The notes under the pieces: model-generated
Told to the model about the DNA's origin: nothing
Seen by the model: only the letters and a program-made list of their open reading frames with translations
The model's database searches: none
In this document: positions 56,767 to 64,000 of the stretch, one piece after another
Position numbering within the stretch: position 1 is the stretch's first letter
Layout of the letters: each line of letters begins with the position of its first letter
Program-made: the position numbers and the translations under genes
Source of the DNA: Actinomycetospora lutea
GTDB taxonomy: Bacteria > Actinomycetota > Actinomycetes > Mycobacteriales > Pseudonocardiaceae
DNA: 64,000 nt
Direction of reading: 5' to 3'
Assembly (NCBI RefSeq): GCF_028737205.1
Contig: NZ_JAQZAL010000019.1
Coordinates: forward strand, 1 to 64,000

Positions 56767-57903
56767 GTGGACCCCCGCCCCACCGATCCCTGCCGCTGGT
56801 GCGGCGCCGGAGAGGGCACCGTCGTGCTCGATCTCGGCGACCAGCCCGCCGCCGACCACTTCCCGGCCGCCGACGATCCCGGGCCCGACCCCGTGCACCC
56901 CCTGCGGATGTGGCTGTGCGGCACGTGCGGGCTCGCGCAGCTCGCCGAGGACCCGACGACCCCGGAGGAGCCCCGCGGGGCCGAGCCGGACGCGCTGGTG
57001 GCCCAGGCGCGCGACGCCGTGGCGCGTGTCGAGGCGGCGGGCCTGCTGCCGAAGGGGGGCACGGTGCGCGAGTTCGGCAGCCCGCACGGCGGCTCGTGGC
57101 TGGACCTGCTGGGCGCCGCGGGGCTCGAGGAGAGCGCCGGCGAGCCGGCGGACGTCGTCATCGACTGCTTCGGCCTCATGCACGCCGCCGACCAGCGTGC
57201 CGGGCTCGCCGAGCGGGTCGCGGCGACCGCTCCGGGCGGCGTGCTGCTGCTGCAGTTCCACACGCTCGCGGCGATCGTCGCCGACGGCGGCTGGAACGCC
57301 CTGCGCCACGGGCACTTCGCCTACTACGCGACCCCGGTACTCGCGCGGATGCTCGACGAGTTGGGTCTCGAGGCCACCCACGGCTTCCTGTTCGACCTCT
57401 ACGGAGGCACCGTGCTGCTGGCCGCTCGGCGCCACGGCGTCGAGGGCCCGCGCGACCGTGCCGCGGTGGACGCGCTGCTGGAGCGTGAGACGGCGCTGGG
57501 CGTCACCGACCCGGCCGTCGTCGCCGGGCTCGAGGAGGCCGCGTCGCGCAACGCCGACGCCCTGCGCGCCCACCTCGAGGAGTCGCGAGCCGCCCGCCGC
57601 ACCGTCCTCGGCTACGCTGCGGCCTCCCGCTCCGTGCCGCTGCTCAACCGCGCCGGGATCGGGGCCGACCTGCTGCCGGCGGTCGCCGACAGCTCGCCGG
57701 GCAAGCAGGGCCGCCGGTTCCCGGGCGCCGACATCCCGATCATCGCTCCGGACGCGGTCGCCGGGCGGCGCCCCGACGAGGTCGTGCTGTTCGTGACCGA
57801 CATGCTCGCCGAGATGCGCCGCCGCATGCCCGAGGTGGAGGCGGGCGGCGGGACGTGGGTGGTCGTCGATCCCGTCGTGCGGCGGGTCGCGCCCGCGCGC
57901 TGA
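56767..57903 (+). CDS. C-methyltransferase-like protein, zinc-binding
   Basis: This 378-residue protein has the N-terminal zinc knuckle CRWCGAGEG ... LCGTCGLAQL (about 9-60), as in sugar C-methyltransferases. A weak SAM domain shows REFGSPHGGSWLDLL near 100 in place of the usual glycine-rich loop, and HFAYYATPVLARMLDELGL near 183 matches the YHEHxxYY region in part. TVLGYAAASRSVPLLNRAG near 280 is the C-terminal domain. The degenerate SAM loop suggests altered or lost methyl transfer. A GTG at 56767 is used. Confidence 0.78.
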   Translation: MDPRPTDPCRWCGAGEGTVVLDLGDQPAADHFPAADDPGPDPVHPLRMWLCGTCGLAQLAEDPTTPEEPRGAEPDALVAQARDAVARVEAAGLLPKGGTVREFGSPHGGSWLDLLGAAGLEESAGEPADVVIDCFGLMHAADQRAGLAERVAATAPGGVLLLQFHTLAAIVADGGWNALRHGHFAYYATPVLARMLDELGLEATHGFLFDLYGGTVLLAARRHGVEGPRDRAAVDALLERETALGVTDPAVVAGLEEAASRNADALRAHLEESRAARRTVLGYAAASRSVPLLNRAGIGADLLPAVADSSPGKQGRRFPGADIPIIAPDAVAGRRPDEVVLFVTDMLAEMRRRMPEVEAGGGTWVVVDPVVRRVAPAR

Positions 57904-58006
57904 CGCCGGCCGCGAGATCCCTGGTTCGGGGACGATCGCTCGCGCAGGTGGAGGAGGATTCGTCACCGGGATCGCGATCACGCGATGGGCACGTCGGGAC
58001 CGGTGG

Positions 58007-59974
58007 TCAGTCCCGCCCGCGCCGGACCGTCGTCAGCGCGACCGTCGGGTGCCCGGCGACCGGTCCCTGCGGCACCGGCGTGCCCACCGGCGGGCTCTCG
58101 GGCGGGCCTGCCGGCGGCTCGGCGAGGGCGTGGCGCGCCCGGCCCGTGCGCCCGGAGCGCGCGGCGCGGTCGAGCGCGGCGGTGAGGGCCTCGGAGACGG
58201 CCGGGGAGAGCCCGGTCGTGGCCTCGTGCGGCGCGTCGGGGCGACTGTGGCGGCCTCGGCGGCCCTGGCTCGCGAGGCGCTGCGTGGCGTGGTCGCCGAG
58301 AGCGAGGACGATCGTGGGGACGTCGAAGAGGTGATCCTCGCCGTGGCGGGTGTCGTCGGGGCCCTCGTCGTCCACGGGTGCGTCTGCCCCGCTCCCACCA
58401 CGCCGCCGGAGCTTCACGAGCAAACCCTTGAGCTCGGCCACGGTGGCGGGCGCGAGCACGGCCAGGACGGCGAGGTAGACCGCGGCGAACAGCACGGCGT
58501 CGGCGAGCAGGTAGAGCAGGCCGAGCACGAGCGGGCGGGTGTCGGACTGCAGCACGAGGTGCTCGAGCGCCCACGTCGCCGCGCCGGCCGCGACGCCCGC
58601 GACCAGCGGCGGGAGCAGCACCCGCACCAGCTCGCTCCACAACACCTTCACCAGCGGTCGCGCCAGCGCGACGGTGAGGATGCCGCCCATCATGCCCTCG
58701 ATCGACACGGCGAGGCCGACGCCGAGCAGCCCGAGGGGCAGCAGCGCGATCAGCCCTCCGATGCCGAGCACGAGGGAGACCGCGGTGGCCCAGTGCAGCC
58801 GCTTGCTCGCGCCCGCTCCCTTGATCGACTCGACGCCGATCGCGTTGAGCGCCGTCCCTGGGCCGAATCCGGCCATCGCCGCCACGAAGACGCCGGCCGG
58901 CGCCCACTGCGGGCCGAGGAGCACGACGATCGCGGGCCCTCCGGCGGCGACCAGGAACGCGCCGAGCGGGACCGTCGCCGTCCACAGCAGCCGCAGAGCC
59001 CGCACGAATCCGCGGCGGAAGCGCACGGCGTCCGAGGAGATGCGCGAGAACGCCGGGAACAGCACGTAGGACGCGACCTGAATGATCGCCTGACCGGGCA
59101 GGATCCCGATCCGGCGCCCGTAGCGGTACTGGCCGGCCGTGGCGATGTCGAGGCTGCGCCCGACGATCGACTGCTGCGCGATCTCCCGCGCGTCCTTGGC
59201 CAGGTTCTGGACGATCATCGGGAAGGCGTAGCGCGCCATCTCGCGCCAGAGCCGGTAGCTGAAGCGGCCCTTGCCGGGGCGCCAGCCCGCCAGGCCCCAC
59301 GCGGCGACCAGCGTGGCGATCTGCGACGCATAGAGCCCGATCACCATGCCCCAGACCCCGAGGCCCAGGGCGCAGAGCGTCACGGTGACGACGGCGAAAG
59401 AGCCGGCCGTCAGCGGGTCGACGATGAGCCGGCGCTTGAAGTTGAACCGGCGCTGCATGAGCGCCTCGGGCACGTTGAGCAGCGAGTGCACCAGCAGCGT
59501 GCCCGACGTCGCGGCGGCGATGAGGGCGACGAGGTGGTCGCCGAAGAACAGCGCCAGCAGCGGAGACGCGGCCAGCGCGGCGGTGGACATGAGCACGCCG
59601 GTGACGAGGCTCGCCCAGAACGCCGTGTTGGCGGCGTCCTCGACGTCGGTCTCGCGGTGGATCAGCGCCGCACGCATCCCGCCGTCGGCCATCACGATCA
59701 TGAAGTTGGCGAAGATCGTGCCGAGCGTGAACGCCCCGATCTCCGCCGGCGAGAGCAGGCGGGCCACGACGACCGTCTGCGCCAGCGAGATCAGCTGGGT
59801 GACGAAGAGCATCGAGGCGGAGATCGTCGCCCCGCGCTTGAGGGTCCGGCTGAGCTTGTTCAGTGAGGGATTGTGGCCCGCGTCCCGGGCGCCCTCGTCC
59901 GCCGCAGTACCGATCCCGTCACCGGTTCCTGCGGTCGTCGGGGGGCGGCCGTGGCCGTCGGGCGGACCTGTCAT
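58007..59974 (-). CDS. Wzx-type oligosaccharide flippase with a long cytoplasmic tail
   Basis: This is a membrane flippase for lipid-linked repeat units (polysaccharide biosynthesis/MATE-like fold) with about 14 helices over residues 55-510. KRGATISASMLFVTQLISLA near 47 and VARLLSPAEIGAFTLG near 72 are typical starts. The 140-residue C-terminal tail is Pro/Arg/Gly-rich and unrelated to the flippase fold, and may dock other locus proteins. ATG 59974 is used, while the frame is open to 60022. Its neighbours are the two glycosyltransferase genes, on the same strand. Confidence 0.88.
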   Translation of the reverse strand: MTGPPDGHGRPPTTAGTGDGIGTAADEGARDAGHNPSLNKLSRTLKRGATISASMLFVTQLISLAQTVVVARLLSPAEIGAFTLGTIFANFMIVMADGGMRAALIHRETDVEDAANTAFWASLVTGVLMSTAALAASPLLALFFGDHLVALIAAATSGTLLVHSLLNVPEALMQRRFNFKRRLIVDPLTAGSFAVVTVTLCALGLGVWGMVIGLYASQIATLVAAWGLAGWRPGKGRFSYRLWREMARYAFPMIVQNLAKDAREIAQQSIVGRSLDIATAGQYRYGRRIGILPGQAIIQVASYVLFPAFSRISSDAVRFRRGFVRALRLLWTATVPLGAFLVAAGGPAIVVLLGPQWAPAGVFVAAMAGFGPGTALNAIGVESIKGAGASKRLHWATAVSLVLGIGGLIALLPLGLLGVGLAVSIEGMMGGILTVALARPLVKVLWSELVRVLLPPLVAGVAAGAATWALEHLVLQSDTRPLVLGLLYLLADAVLFAAVYLAVLAVLAPATVAELKGLLVKLRRRGGSGADAPVDDEGPDDTRHGEDHLFDVPTIVLALGDHATQRLASQGRRGRHSRPDAPHEATTGLSPAVSEALTAALDRAARSGRTGRARHALAEPPAGPPESPPVGTPVPQGPVAGHPTVALTTVRRGRD

Positions 59975-60126
59975 GGGGGAGCGGACCGAGGACCGTGGTG
60001 GGGGAGCGGAGGCCGATCGCACCGACGGTCCGGCGGCACGACACCGCGATCAGTCTAGGCGCTGAGGGTCCCACGGTCGCACGGCGTATTGCATTGCTCA
60101 CCCAAGGTGAGAACGTTCCCGAACGA

Positions 60127-61350
60127 TCACACGCCCGGGCGGCGGGCCCCCGACGGTTGCGCCTCGAACAGGCGTCGCCAGGCGCGGCCGATGACCTCCC
60201 AGCGATAGTGCTCGTCCACGAGCGAGTGAGCCGCGGTCCGCAGCGCCTCGCGGCGCGCCGGGGCGTCGAGGACCGCGAGCACGGCCGCCGCGAGGTCGTC
60301 CGCCTCGTCGGCCACGACGACGTGCGTCCCGTCCACGACGTCGGGCAGTGCCTCGACGCCGAGGGCGGTGGTGACGACCACCAGACCCAGCCCGAAGGCC
60401 TCGAGCACCTTGTTCTTCAGTCCGCTGCCCGACCGCATCGGGTTGATCATGATGGGGTAGCGGCGGACGACCGGGCGCAGGTCGTCGACCCAGCCGGTGA
60501 GCGTCATGAGCGGCTCGCGGCCGGCGATCTCGACGAGCCAGTCCGGGGCCCCGGCGCCGACGATGCAGAGCTCCACGCCCTCGTGGCGCAGGGTCGGCAA
60601 CCACACCTGGTGCACGAAGAACCAGAGGGCGTCCCGGTTGGGGCCGAACGTGAGGTTGCCCCAGAACGCGACGCCGCGGCGCTCGCCGGGCTCGCCCAGC
60701 GGTCCGGCGAACGCCTCGTCGACGCCGTTGGGGACGACGCCCACGGTGCCGGGGGCGCGCCCGCCCTCCACGGCCCGCGAGTCGGCGCCGCTGATCGTCA
60801 CCACACGGTCGAAGCGCTGGGCGAAGCGCGATTCGGTGGCGCGCTTCCGGTGGACCTTCAGCCTGTCCTTCCAGCGCCGCAGCCCCTGGGCGGGGGTCGA
60901 GCTCCACGCGAGCGAGCGGTGGGTGGTCAGGGCCGTCGAGTCGCACACGTCGAGGGTCACGCGCGGGCCGTGCAGCGTGGCCGCCAGCTCGGCGACGTCG
61001 CCGCCGAAGACCACGACGTCGGTGATCCCGCGCTCGTCGACGATCTCCTGCAGGCGGGCGGCGGCCCGGGCGAACTCCGCCGGGTGGAACGCCTCGAGCA
61101 CGTGGTCGTCGGAGCGGCGCAGGTGCCGGCGCAGGCTCTTGGCCGGCCCGGTGAGCGCGGGCAGCTCCTCGGTGCTCGCGAACAGGTCCTCGGTGCCCGG
61201 CAGCCCGGGCCCCGCCGGGCCGAGGGGCTCCATCGGCGCGATCACGAGGTGGGCCTCGCCCGGCAGGTGGGCGCAGAGGTGCGCGACGCGGATGTCGTAG
61301 CCGCTCTGGCGCGACTCGAGCCGGCGGGACGTCAGGACCAGGAACGTCAC
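60127..61350 (-). CDS. Glycosyltransferase, GT4-like
   Basis: This retaining glycosyltransferase of 407 residues adds a sugar to the growing unit. The GT-B fold is shown by N-terminal VLTSRRLESRQSGYDIRVAH near 5-24, VPNGVDEAFAGPLG near 210 and the C-terminal donor-binding FWGNLTFGPNRDAL near 232. INPMRSGSGLKNKVLEAFG near 311 follows, with the usual Glu in the EX7E-like region. Sugar specificity is unknown. The GTG start overlaps the GT2 gene stop by 4 nt. Confidence 0.87.
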   Translation of the reverse strand: MTFLVLTSRRLESRQSGYDIRVAHLCAHLPGEAHLVIAPMEPLGPAGPGLPGTEDLFASTEELPALTGPAKSLRRHLRRSDDHVLEAFHPAEFARAAARLQEIVDERGITDVVVFGGDVAELAATLHGPRVTLDVCDSTALTTHRSLAWSSTPAQGLRRWKDRLKVHRKRATESRFAQRFDRVVTISGADSRAVEGGRAPGTVGVVPNGVDEAFAGPLGEPGERRGVAFWGNLTFGPNRDALWFFVHQVWLPTLRHEGVELCIVGAGAPDWLVEIAGREPLMTLTGWVDDLRPVVRRYPIMINPMRSGSGLKNKVLEAFGLGLVVVTTALGVEALPDVVDGTHVVVADEADDLAAAVLAVLDAPARREALRTAAHSLVDEHYRWEVIGRAWRRLFEAQPSGARRPGV

Positions 61351-62438
61351 TCGGATCTCCGGGAGGCCGGGCGGAAGCGGTCGAGCCAGTCGGCCGACCA
61401 CAGCGCCCGCCAGCCCTTCTGCAGGTTCTGCTTGACGGGGTGGACGGCGCCGAGCACGCCCGGCGCGAAACGCAGTCCGGCCAGCACCGCGGCGCTGCGG
61501 GCGCTGTGGCGCAGCGCGTACGCCGCGCGGACGTGGCTGCGGGCGGCCTCGAGGTCGCCCTCCCGGAACGCGAACCGTGCGCGGCGGATGTGCTGCTCGT
61601 AGCGGACGCGCCGCACGACCCGGTCGAGCGCCTCCTGCGCGTCCGGGTCGCCGGAGCGCTCGACGGCGTTGCGCATCGCGCGCTCGCGCTGGGCCTCGAA
61701 CCGCTCGATGCGCTCGTTGTCGTTGGGTCTGCTCACCGAGCCGGCCTGCACGCGGAAGCGCCCCAGCCGGTCGGGGATCACCCGGACGTCGTGCCCCTTG
61801 ACGATCATGCGGAGCCAGAAGTCGAGGTCGTCGACGAGCGGGGTCTCCGAGGTCATGCCGTCGAGCTCGTCCCAGACCTCGTGGCGGATCGCGGCCGTGT
61901 AGTACGGGCTGGGCCCGTCGATGACGTCGGCGAGCCGCAGTGGCGCGTGGCCGTCCGGCGTGCCCCGCACCCCCGCGTCGGTGAGGTAGCTGTGCGCGAG
62001 GCGCCGCTCGCCGGGATCGACGAACTGGAAGGCGTCGGTGGTCACCGCGGCGACGTCCGGGTCGGCGTCGAGGAGCTCGCCGGTGCGCGCGCAGAACTCC
62101 GGCACGACGGCGTCGTCGGAGTTCAGCGGCACGAGGTACCGCCCGGTGGCGAGCGCGGCGGCGGCCATCGTCCCGCCGCTCGCGCCGGCGTTCTCCTGGC
62201 GCGTGAAGCGGATCCGCGGGTCGACGAGGTAGGGCTCGATGGCGGCGGCGATCTCGTCGTCCCAGCCGTTGTCGACGACGACCAGCTCCCAATCGGTCCG
62301 CGTCTGCGCGAGTACCGACTCGATCGTCCGCGGCAGCGTGTCCGCCGTGCGATAGGCCGTCGTGAGGAAGCTGAACGCCGGGCGCGACGCTCCCGGACCC
62401 GCGGACGGGTCCTCCTGCGTCCTGCTCGTCACGATCAC
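61347..62438 (-). CDS. Glycosyltransferase family 2
   Basis: This inverting GT-A glycosyltransferase of 363 residues has AFSFLTTAYRTADTLPRTI near 20-38, WELVVVDNGWDDEI near 50 and PLNSDDAVVPEF near 100 (DXD-like metal site). DDLDFWLRMIVKG near 188 carries the acceptor-side acidic residues. A basic, helix-rich C-terminal region of about 120 residues follows. The GTG at 62438 is preferred, and a second in-frame GTG at 62432 is possible. The long upstream frame to 62591 looks non-coding. It overlaps the GT4 gene by 4 nt, so the two form one unit with the flippase gene. Confidence 0.87.
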   Translation of the reverse strand: MIVTSRTQEDPSAGPGASRPAFSFLTTAYRTADTLPRTIESVLAQTRTDWELVVVDNGWDDEIAAAIEPYLVDPRIRFTRQENAGASGGTMAAAALATGRYLVPLNSDDAVVPEFCARTGELLDADPDVAAVTTDAFQFVDPGERRLAHSYLTDAGVRGTPDGHAPLRLADVIDGPSPYYTAAIRHEVWDELDGMTSETPLVDDLDFWLRMIVKGHDVRVIPDRLGRFRVQAGSVSRPNDNERIERFEAQRERAMRNAVERSGDPDAQEALDRVVRRVRYEQHIRRARFAFREGDLEAARSHVRAAYALRHSARSAAVLAGLRFAPGVLGAVHPVKQNLQKGWRALWSADWLDRFRPASRRSE

Positions 62439-62757
62439 CGACCCCCCGGTGGGCTGCACCGCGCGCCTCTCATCTGCCGTCCGCCGGGTCACGGACGGGT
62501 GGACGTTCCTGATCAGGCGTCTCTCCAGAAATGTATCGGGCGGCGTCTCCCGCCCCGTCCTGCGCCCCCACCGAGCTGTGGATCCGCGCACCGGGCGTTT
62601 GCCCTACCCCGTCGGACGTCTCGTGACCTCGCCGGAACGTGTGCCTTGCGGCCATGCGCGACGAACGGCCAGTCTGCTGCGCCGAGTGGTAAACCAATGA
62701 GGCTCAATCAAGCCAGTGTGACGAGTGGTGCGACGAGCGGTGGGTAAAGGGGTTTCG
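62439..62757. other. Divergent promoter region, GT2 and lyase-like genes
   Basis: This 319-bp region has a locally lower GC content around 62670-62760. A tandem GACGAGTGGTGC/GACGAGCGGTG (about 62720-62742) lies just upstream of the lyase-like start and could be a regulator site. AAAGGGG at 62746-62752 could serve as its ribosome site. No gene is supported. Confidence 0.4.
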
Positions 62758-63603
62758 ATGGACATGAACGGTCGGCGACGCATCCGGCCCGTCGCGCCCG
62801 GACGGGGCCGGCGCGTGGCCGGGGCCGCCCTGGGGTGGGCCGTGCTCGGCCTCGCGGGTGGTGTCGTGGGCGCCCCGTCCGCCGGCGCCGCACCCCCTGC
62901 CGTCCCGACCGTCGAGGTCGTCGGCAACCCCGTCTTCGTCGGTGACTACGAGACCGGCGACTTCGGCCAGTGGGGCATCTGCCAGACCGCGACGATCAAC
63001 TCCGACTGCGCGGGGTTCGGCGGCGACCGGACGATGCGGATCGTCACCGACGACGTGCGCCAGGGCCGCTACGCCGCCCAGTTCGACCTGGCCCCCGGCG
63101 ACGTCCCCGACTTCGGCGGCGGCGAGCGCGCCGAGGTCCGCTCGGATGCCGAGGGCGCGGTCGTCAAGGAGGGCGACGAGCGCTGGTACCAGTGGTCGAT
63201 GAAGTTCCCGGCGGACTTCCAGGACCCGACCGGGGTGTGGTTCATCGTCATGCAGTGGCACGCCGGCGACGGTTCGCCACCGCTCGCCATCAACATCAGC
63301 AACGAGGGCACCGTCGACATCGGCGGAGATGGGCTCAAGGGCGAGCCGCGGCCGACCATCGGGCCGGTCCGCCGCGGCGAGTGGGTCGATTACACGCTGC
63401 ACGTGAAGTTCTCCCGCAGCTCCGAGGACGGCTTCGTCGAGGCCTGGGAGAACGAGTCCCAGACCGTGCCGCGCACCGCCCGGGCCTCGATGACCAGCGA
63501 CTCGAACTACCTCAAGCAGGGCATCTACCGCGACACCGGCCCGGCGACGTCGGTGCGGATCGACGGGCTGCGCGTGACGGCGCCGGGGGTGGCGCTCCCG
63601 TGA
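62758..63603 (+). CDS. Secreted polysaccharide lyase-like protein
   Basis: This 281-residue secreted protein has a Tat-like or Sec signal (RRRIRPVAPGRGRR, then a hydrophobic stretch ending APSAGA near 43). The jelly-roll domain resembles heparin lyase I/alginate lyase-type proteins: DYETGDFGQWGICQT near 62, GRYAAQFDLAPGDVP near 98, VWFIVMQWHAGDGSPPLAI near 158, NYLKQGIYRDTG near 245. It is related to the protein at 48573-49526 but lacks a C-terminal anchor. ATG 62758 is used. The GTGA overlap with the next gene indicates coupling. Confidence 0.8.
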   Translation: MDMNGRRRIRPVAPGRGRRVAGAALGWAVLGLAGGVVGAPSAGAAPPAVPTVEVVGNPVFVGDYETGDFGQWGICQTATINSDCAGFGGDRTMRIVTDDVRQGRYAAQFDLAPGDVPDFGGGERAEVRSDAEGAVVKEGDERWYQWSMKFPADFQDPTGVWFIVMQWHAGDGSPPLAINISNEGTVDIGGDGLKGEPRPTIGPVRRGEWVDYTLHVKFSRSSEDGFVEAWENESQTVPRTARASMTSDSNYLKQGIYRDTGPATSVRIDGLRVTAPGVALP

Positions 63604-64000
63604 CCCGGCTGCTCGCACCGTTGCTGGCGCTGCTCACCGTCCTCGCCACCGCCGGCACCGCGGTCGCCCTGCCCGATGCCACACCCACCACCCGTGACGT
63701 CTACGCCCGACCCTTCGCGTGGGACTCGATCTGGAACCTGCCGCTGGCGCGGAGCGCGCAGTACCAGGCCTATGACCCGCAGATCGGCGACGTGTACCCC
63801 GACATCGAGAACATCTCGGTGGACCCCGACGCGCCCGTGCGAACCCTCGACGGCGACCCGGGAGGGTCGGTGCTCGTCGACCCCGAGCTCACCGCCGACG
63901 GCAGCTGGAACAACTGCTCGACGCTGCTCGCCGACACCCCGGACCGCGTGACGATCGTGCAGGGCCAGCCGATGACCCTGGAGGCCGGCGGCGACCCGTC
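63600..64000 (+). CDS. Secreted protein of unknown function, cut by the window end
   Basis: The GTG at 63600 overlaps the stop of the lyase-like gene (GTGA). The visible 133 residues start with a signal peptide (LLAPLLALLTVLATAGTAVA, cleavage near 23). DVYARPFAWDSIWNLPLARS near 34, PDIENISVDPDAPVRTLDG and DGSWNNCSTLLADTPDRVT follow. I do not recognise the family. The coupling suggests it acts with the lyase-like protein on the same glycan. Confidence 0.7.
   Translation, partial: MTRLLAPLLALLTVLATAGTAVALPDATPTTRDVYARPFAWDSIWNLPLARSAQYQAYDPQIGDVYPDIENISVDPDAPVRTLDGDPGGSVLVDPELTADGSWNNCSTLLADTPDRVTIVQGQPMTLEAGGDP

Overview
The window is very GC-rich, uses many GTG starts, has short or overlapping gene junctions, and carries actinobacterial markers: an RpfB-type resuscitation-promoting factor, the DUF3017 membrane protein, a CofG/CofH (F420) gene pair, GTG-initiated leaderless genes and a PucR-type regulator. 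It reads as chromosome of an actinomycete. A Pseudonocardiaceae member such as Pseudonocardia is my best guess from overall gene style, but no 16S gene is present to prove it.

Layout. 0-5.6 kb: a frame-disrupted YdcZ-type transporter, folD, a DUF3017 protein, icd and an AI-2E-family permease. 5.7-8.7 kb: DoxX protein, a GNAT/TetR divergent pair with a 24-bp palindromic operator, and an MFS permease. 8.8-11.3 kb: a separate cofG followed by a cofH-like gene that has lost its iron-sulfur cysteines. A three-hairpin repeat of about 70 bp occurs three times between 7.36 and 10.94 kb, and one copy lies in frame inside the cofH-like gene. 11.3-19.5 kb: oxidative catabolism (two flavin monooxygenases, an HSL-type esterase, an acyl-CoA synthetase), a PucR-type regulator and a YihY/YhjD membrane protein. 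19.5-28 kb: D,D-carboxypeptidase, coiled-coil protein, an internally duplicated acidic protein, haloalkane dehalogenase-upp-class II deacetylase, metG. 28-35 kb: the conserved block tatD-rpfB-rsmA-ispE-ABC-F. 35-39 kb: a disrupted CPBP protease/DUF6653 fusion and a response regulator-histidine kinase-response regulator set whose last member is frameshifted. 39-48 kb: pth, rplY, two methyltransferases, prs, glmU, a diguanylate cyclase, an MHS-type permease and tRNA-Gln.

48.5-64 kb is a cell-envelope or exopolysaccharide locus. A polyprenyl-phosphate sugar transferase begins a tightly coupled plus-strand set: a C-methyltransferase, a sugar-1-phosphate nucleotidyltransferase, a PIG-L deacetylase and an NAD-dependent epimerase. 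A convergent minus-strand set has an RfbC-like epimerase. Nearby are a second C-methyltransferase-like protein, a Wzx-type flippase and GT4 and GT2 glycosyltransferases. Two secreted proteins resembling heparin-lyase-I/alginate-lyase-type polysaccharide lyases flank the whole locus, and a small Gly/Asn-repeat secreted protein sits at its centre. Together they suggest synthesis, export and remodelling of a glycan carrying branched (C-methyl) sugars.

The most unusual features are the short palindromic repeats lying in frame inside protein genes, the cluster-less CofH homologue, and three genes each broken by one base in GC runs, which may be real or sequence errors.
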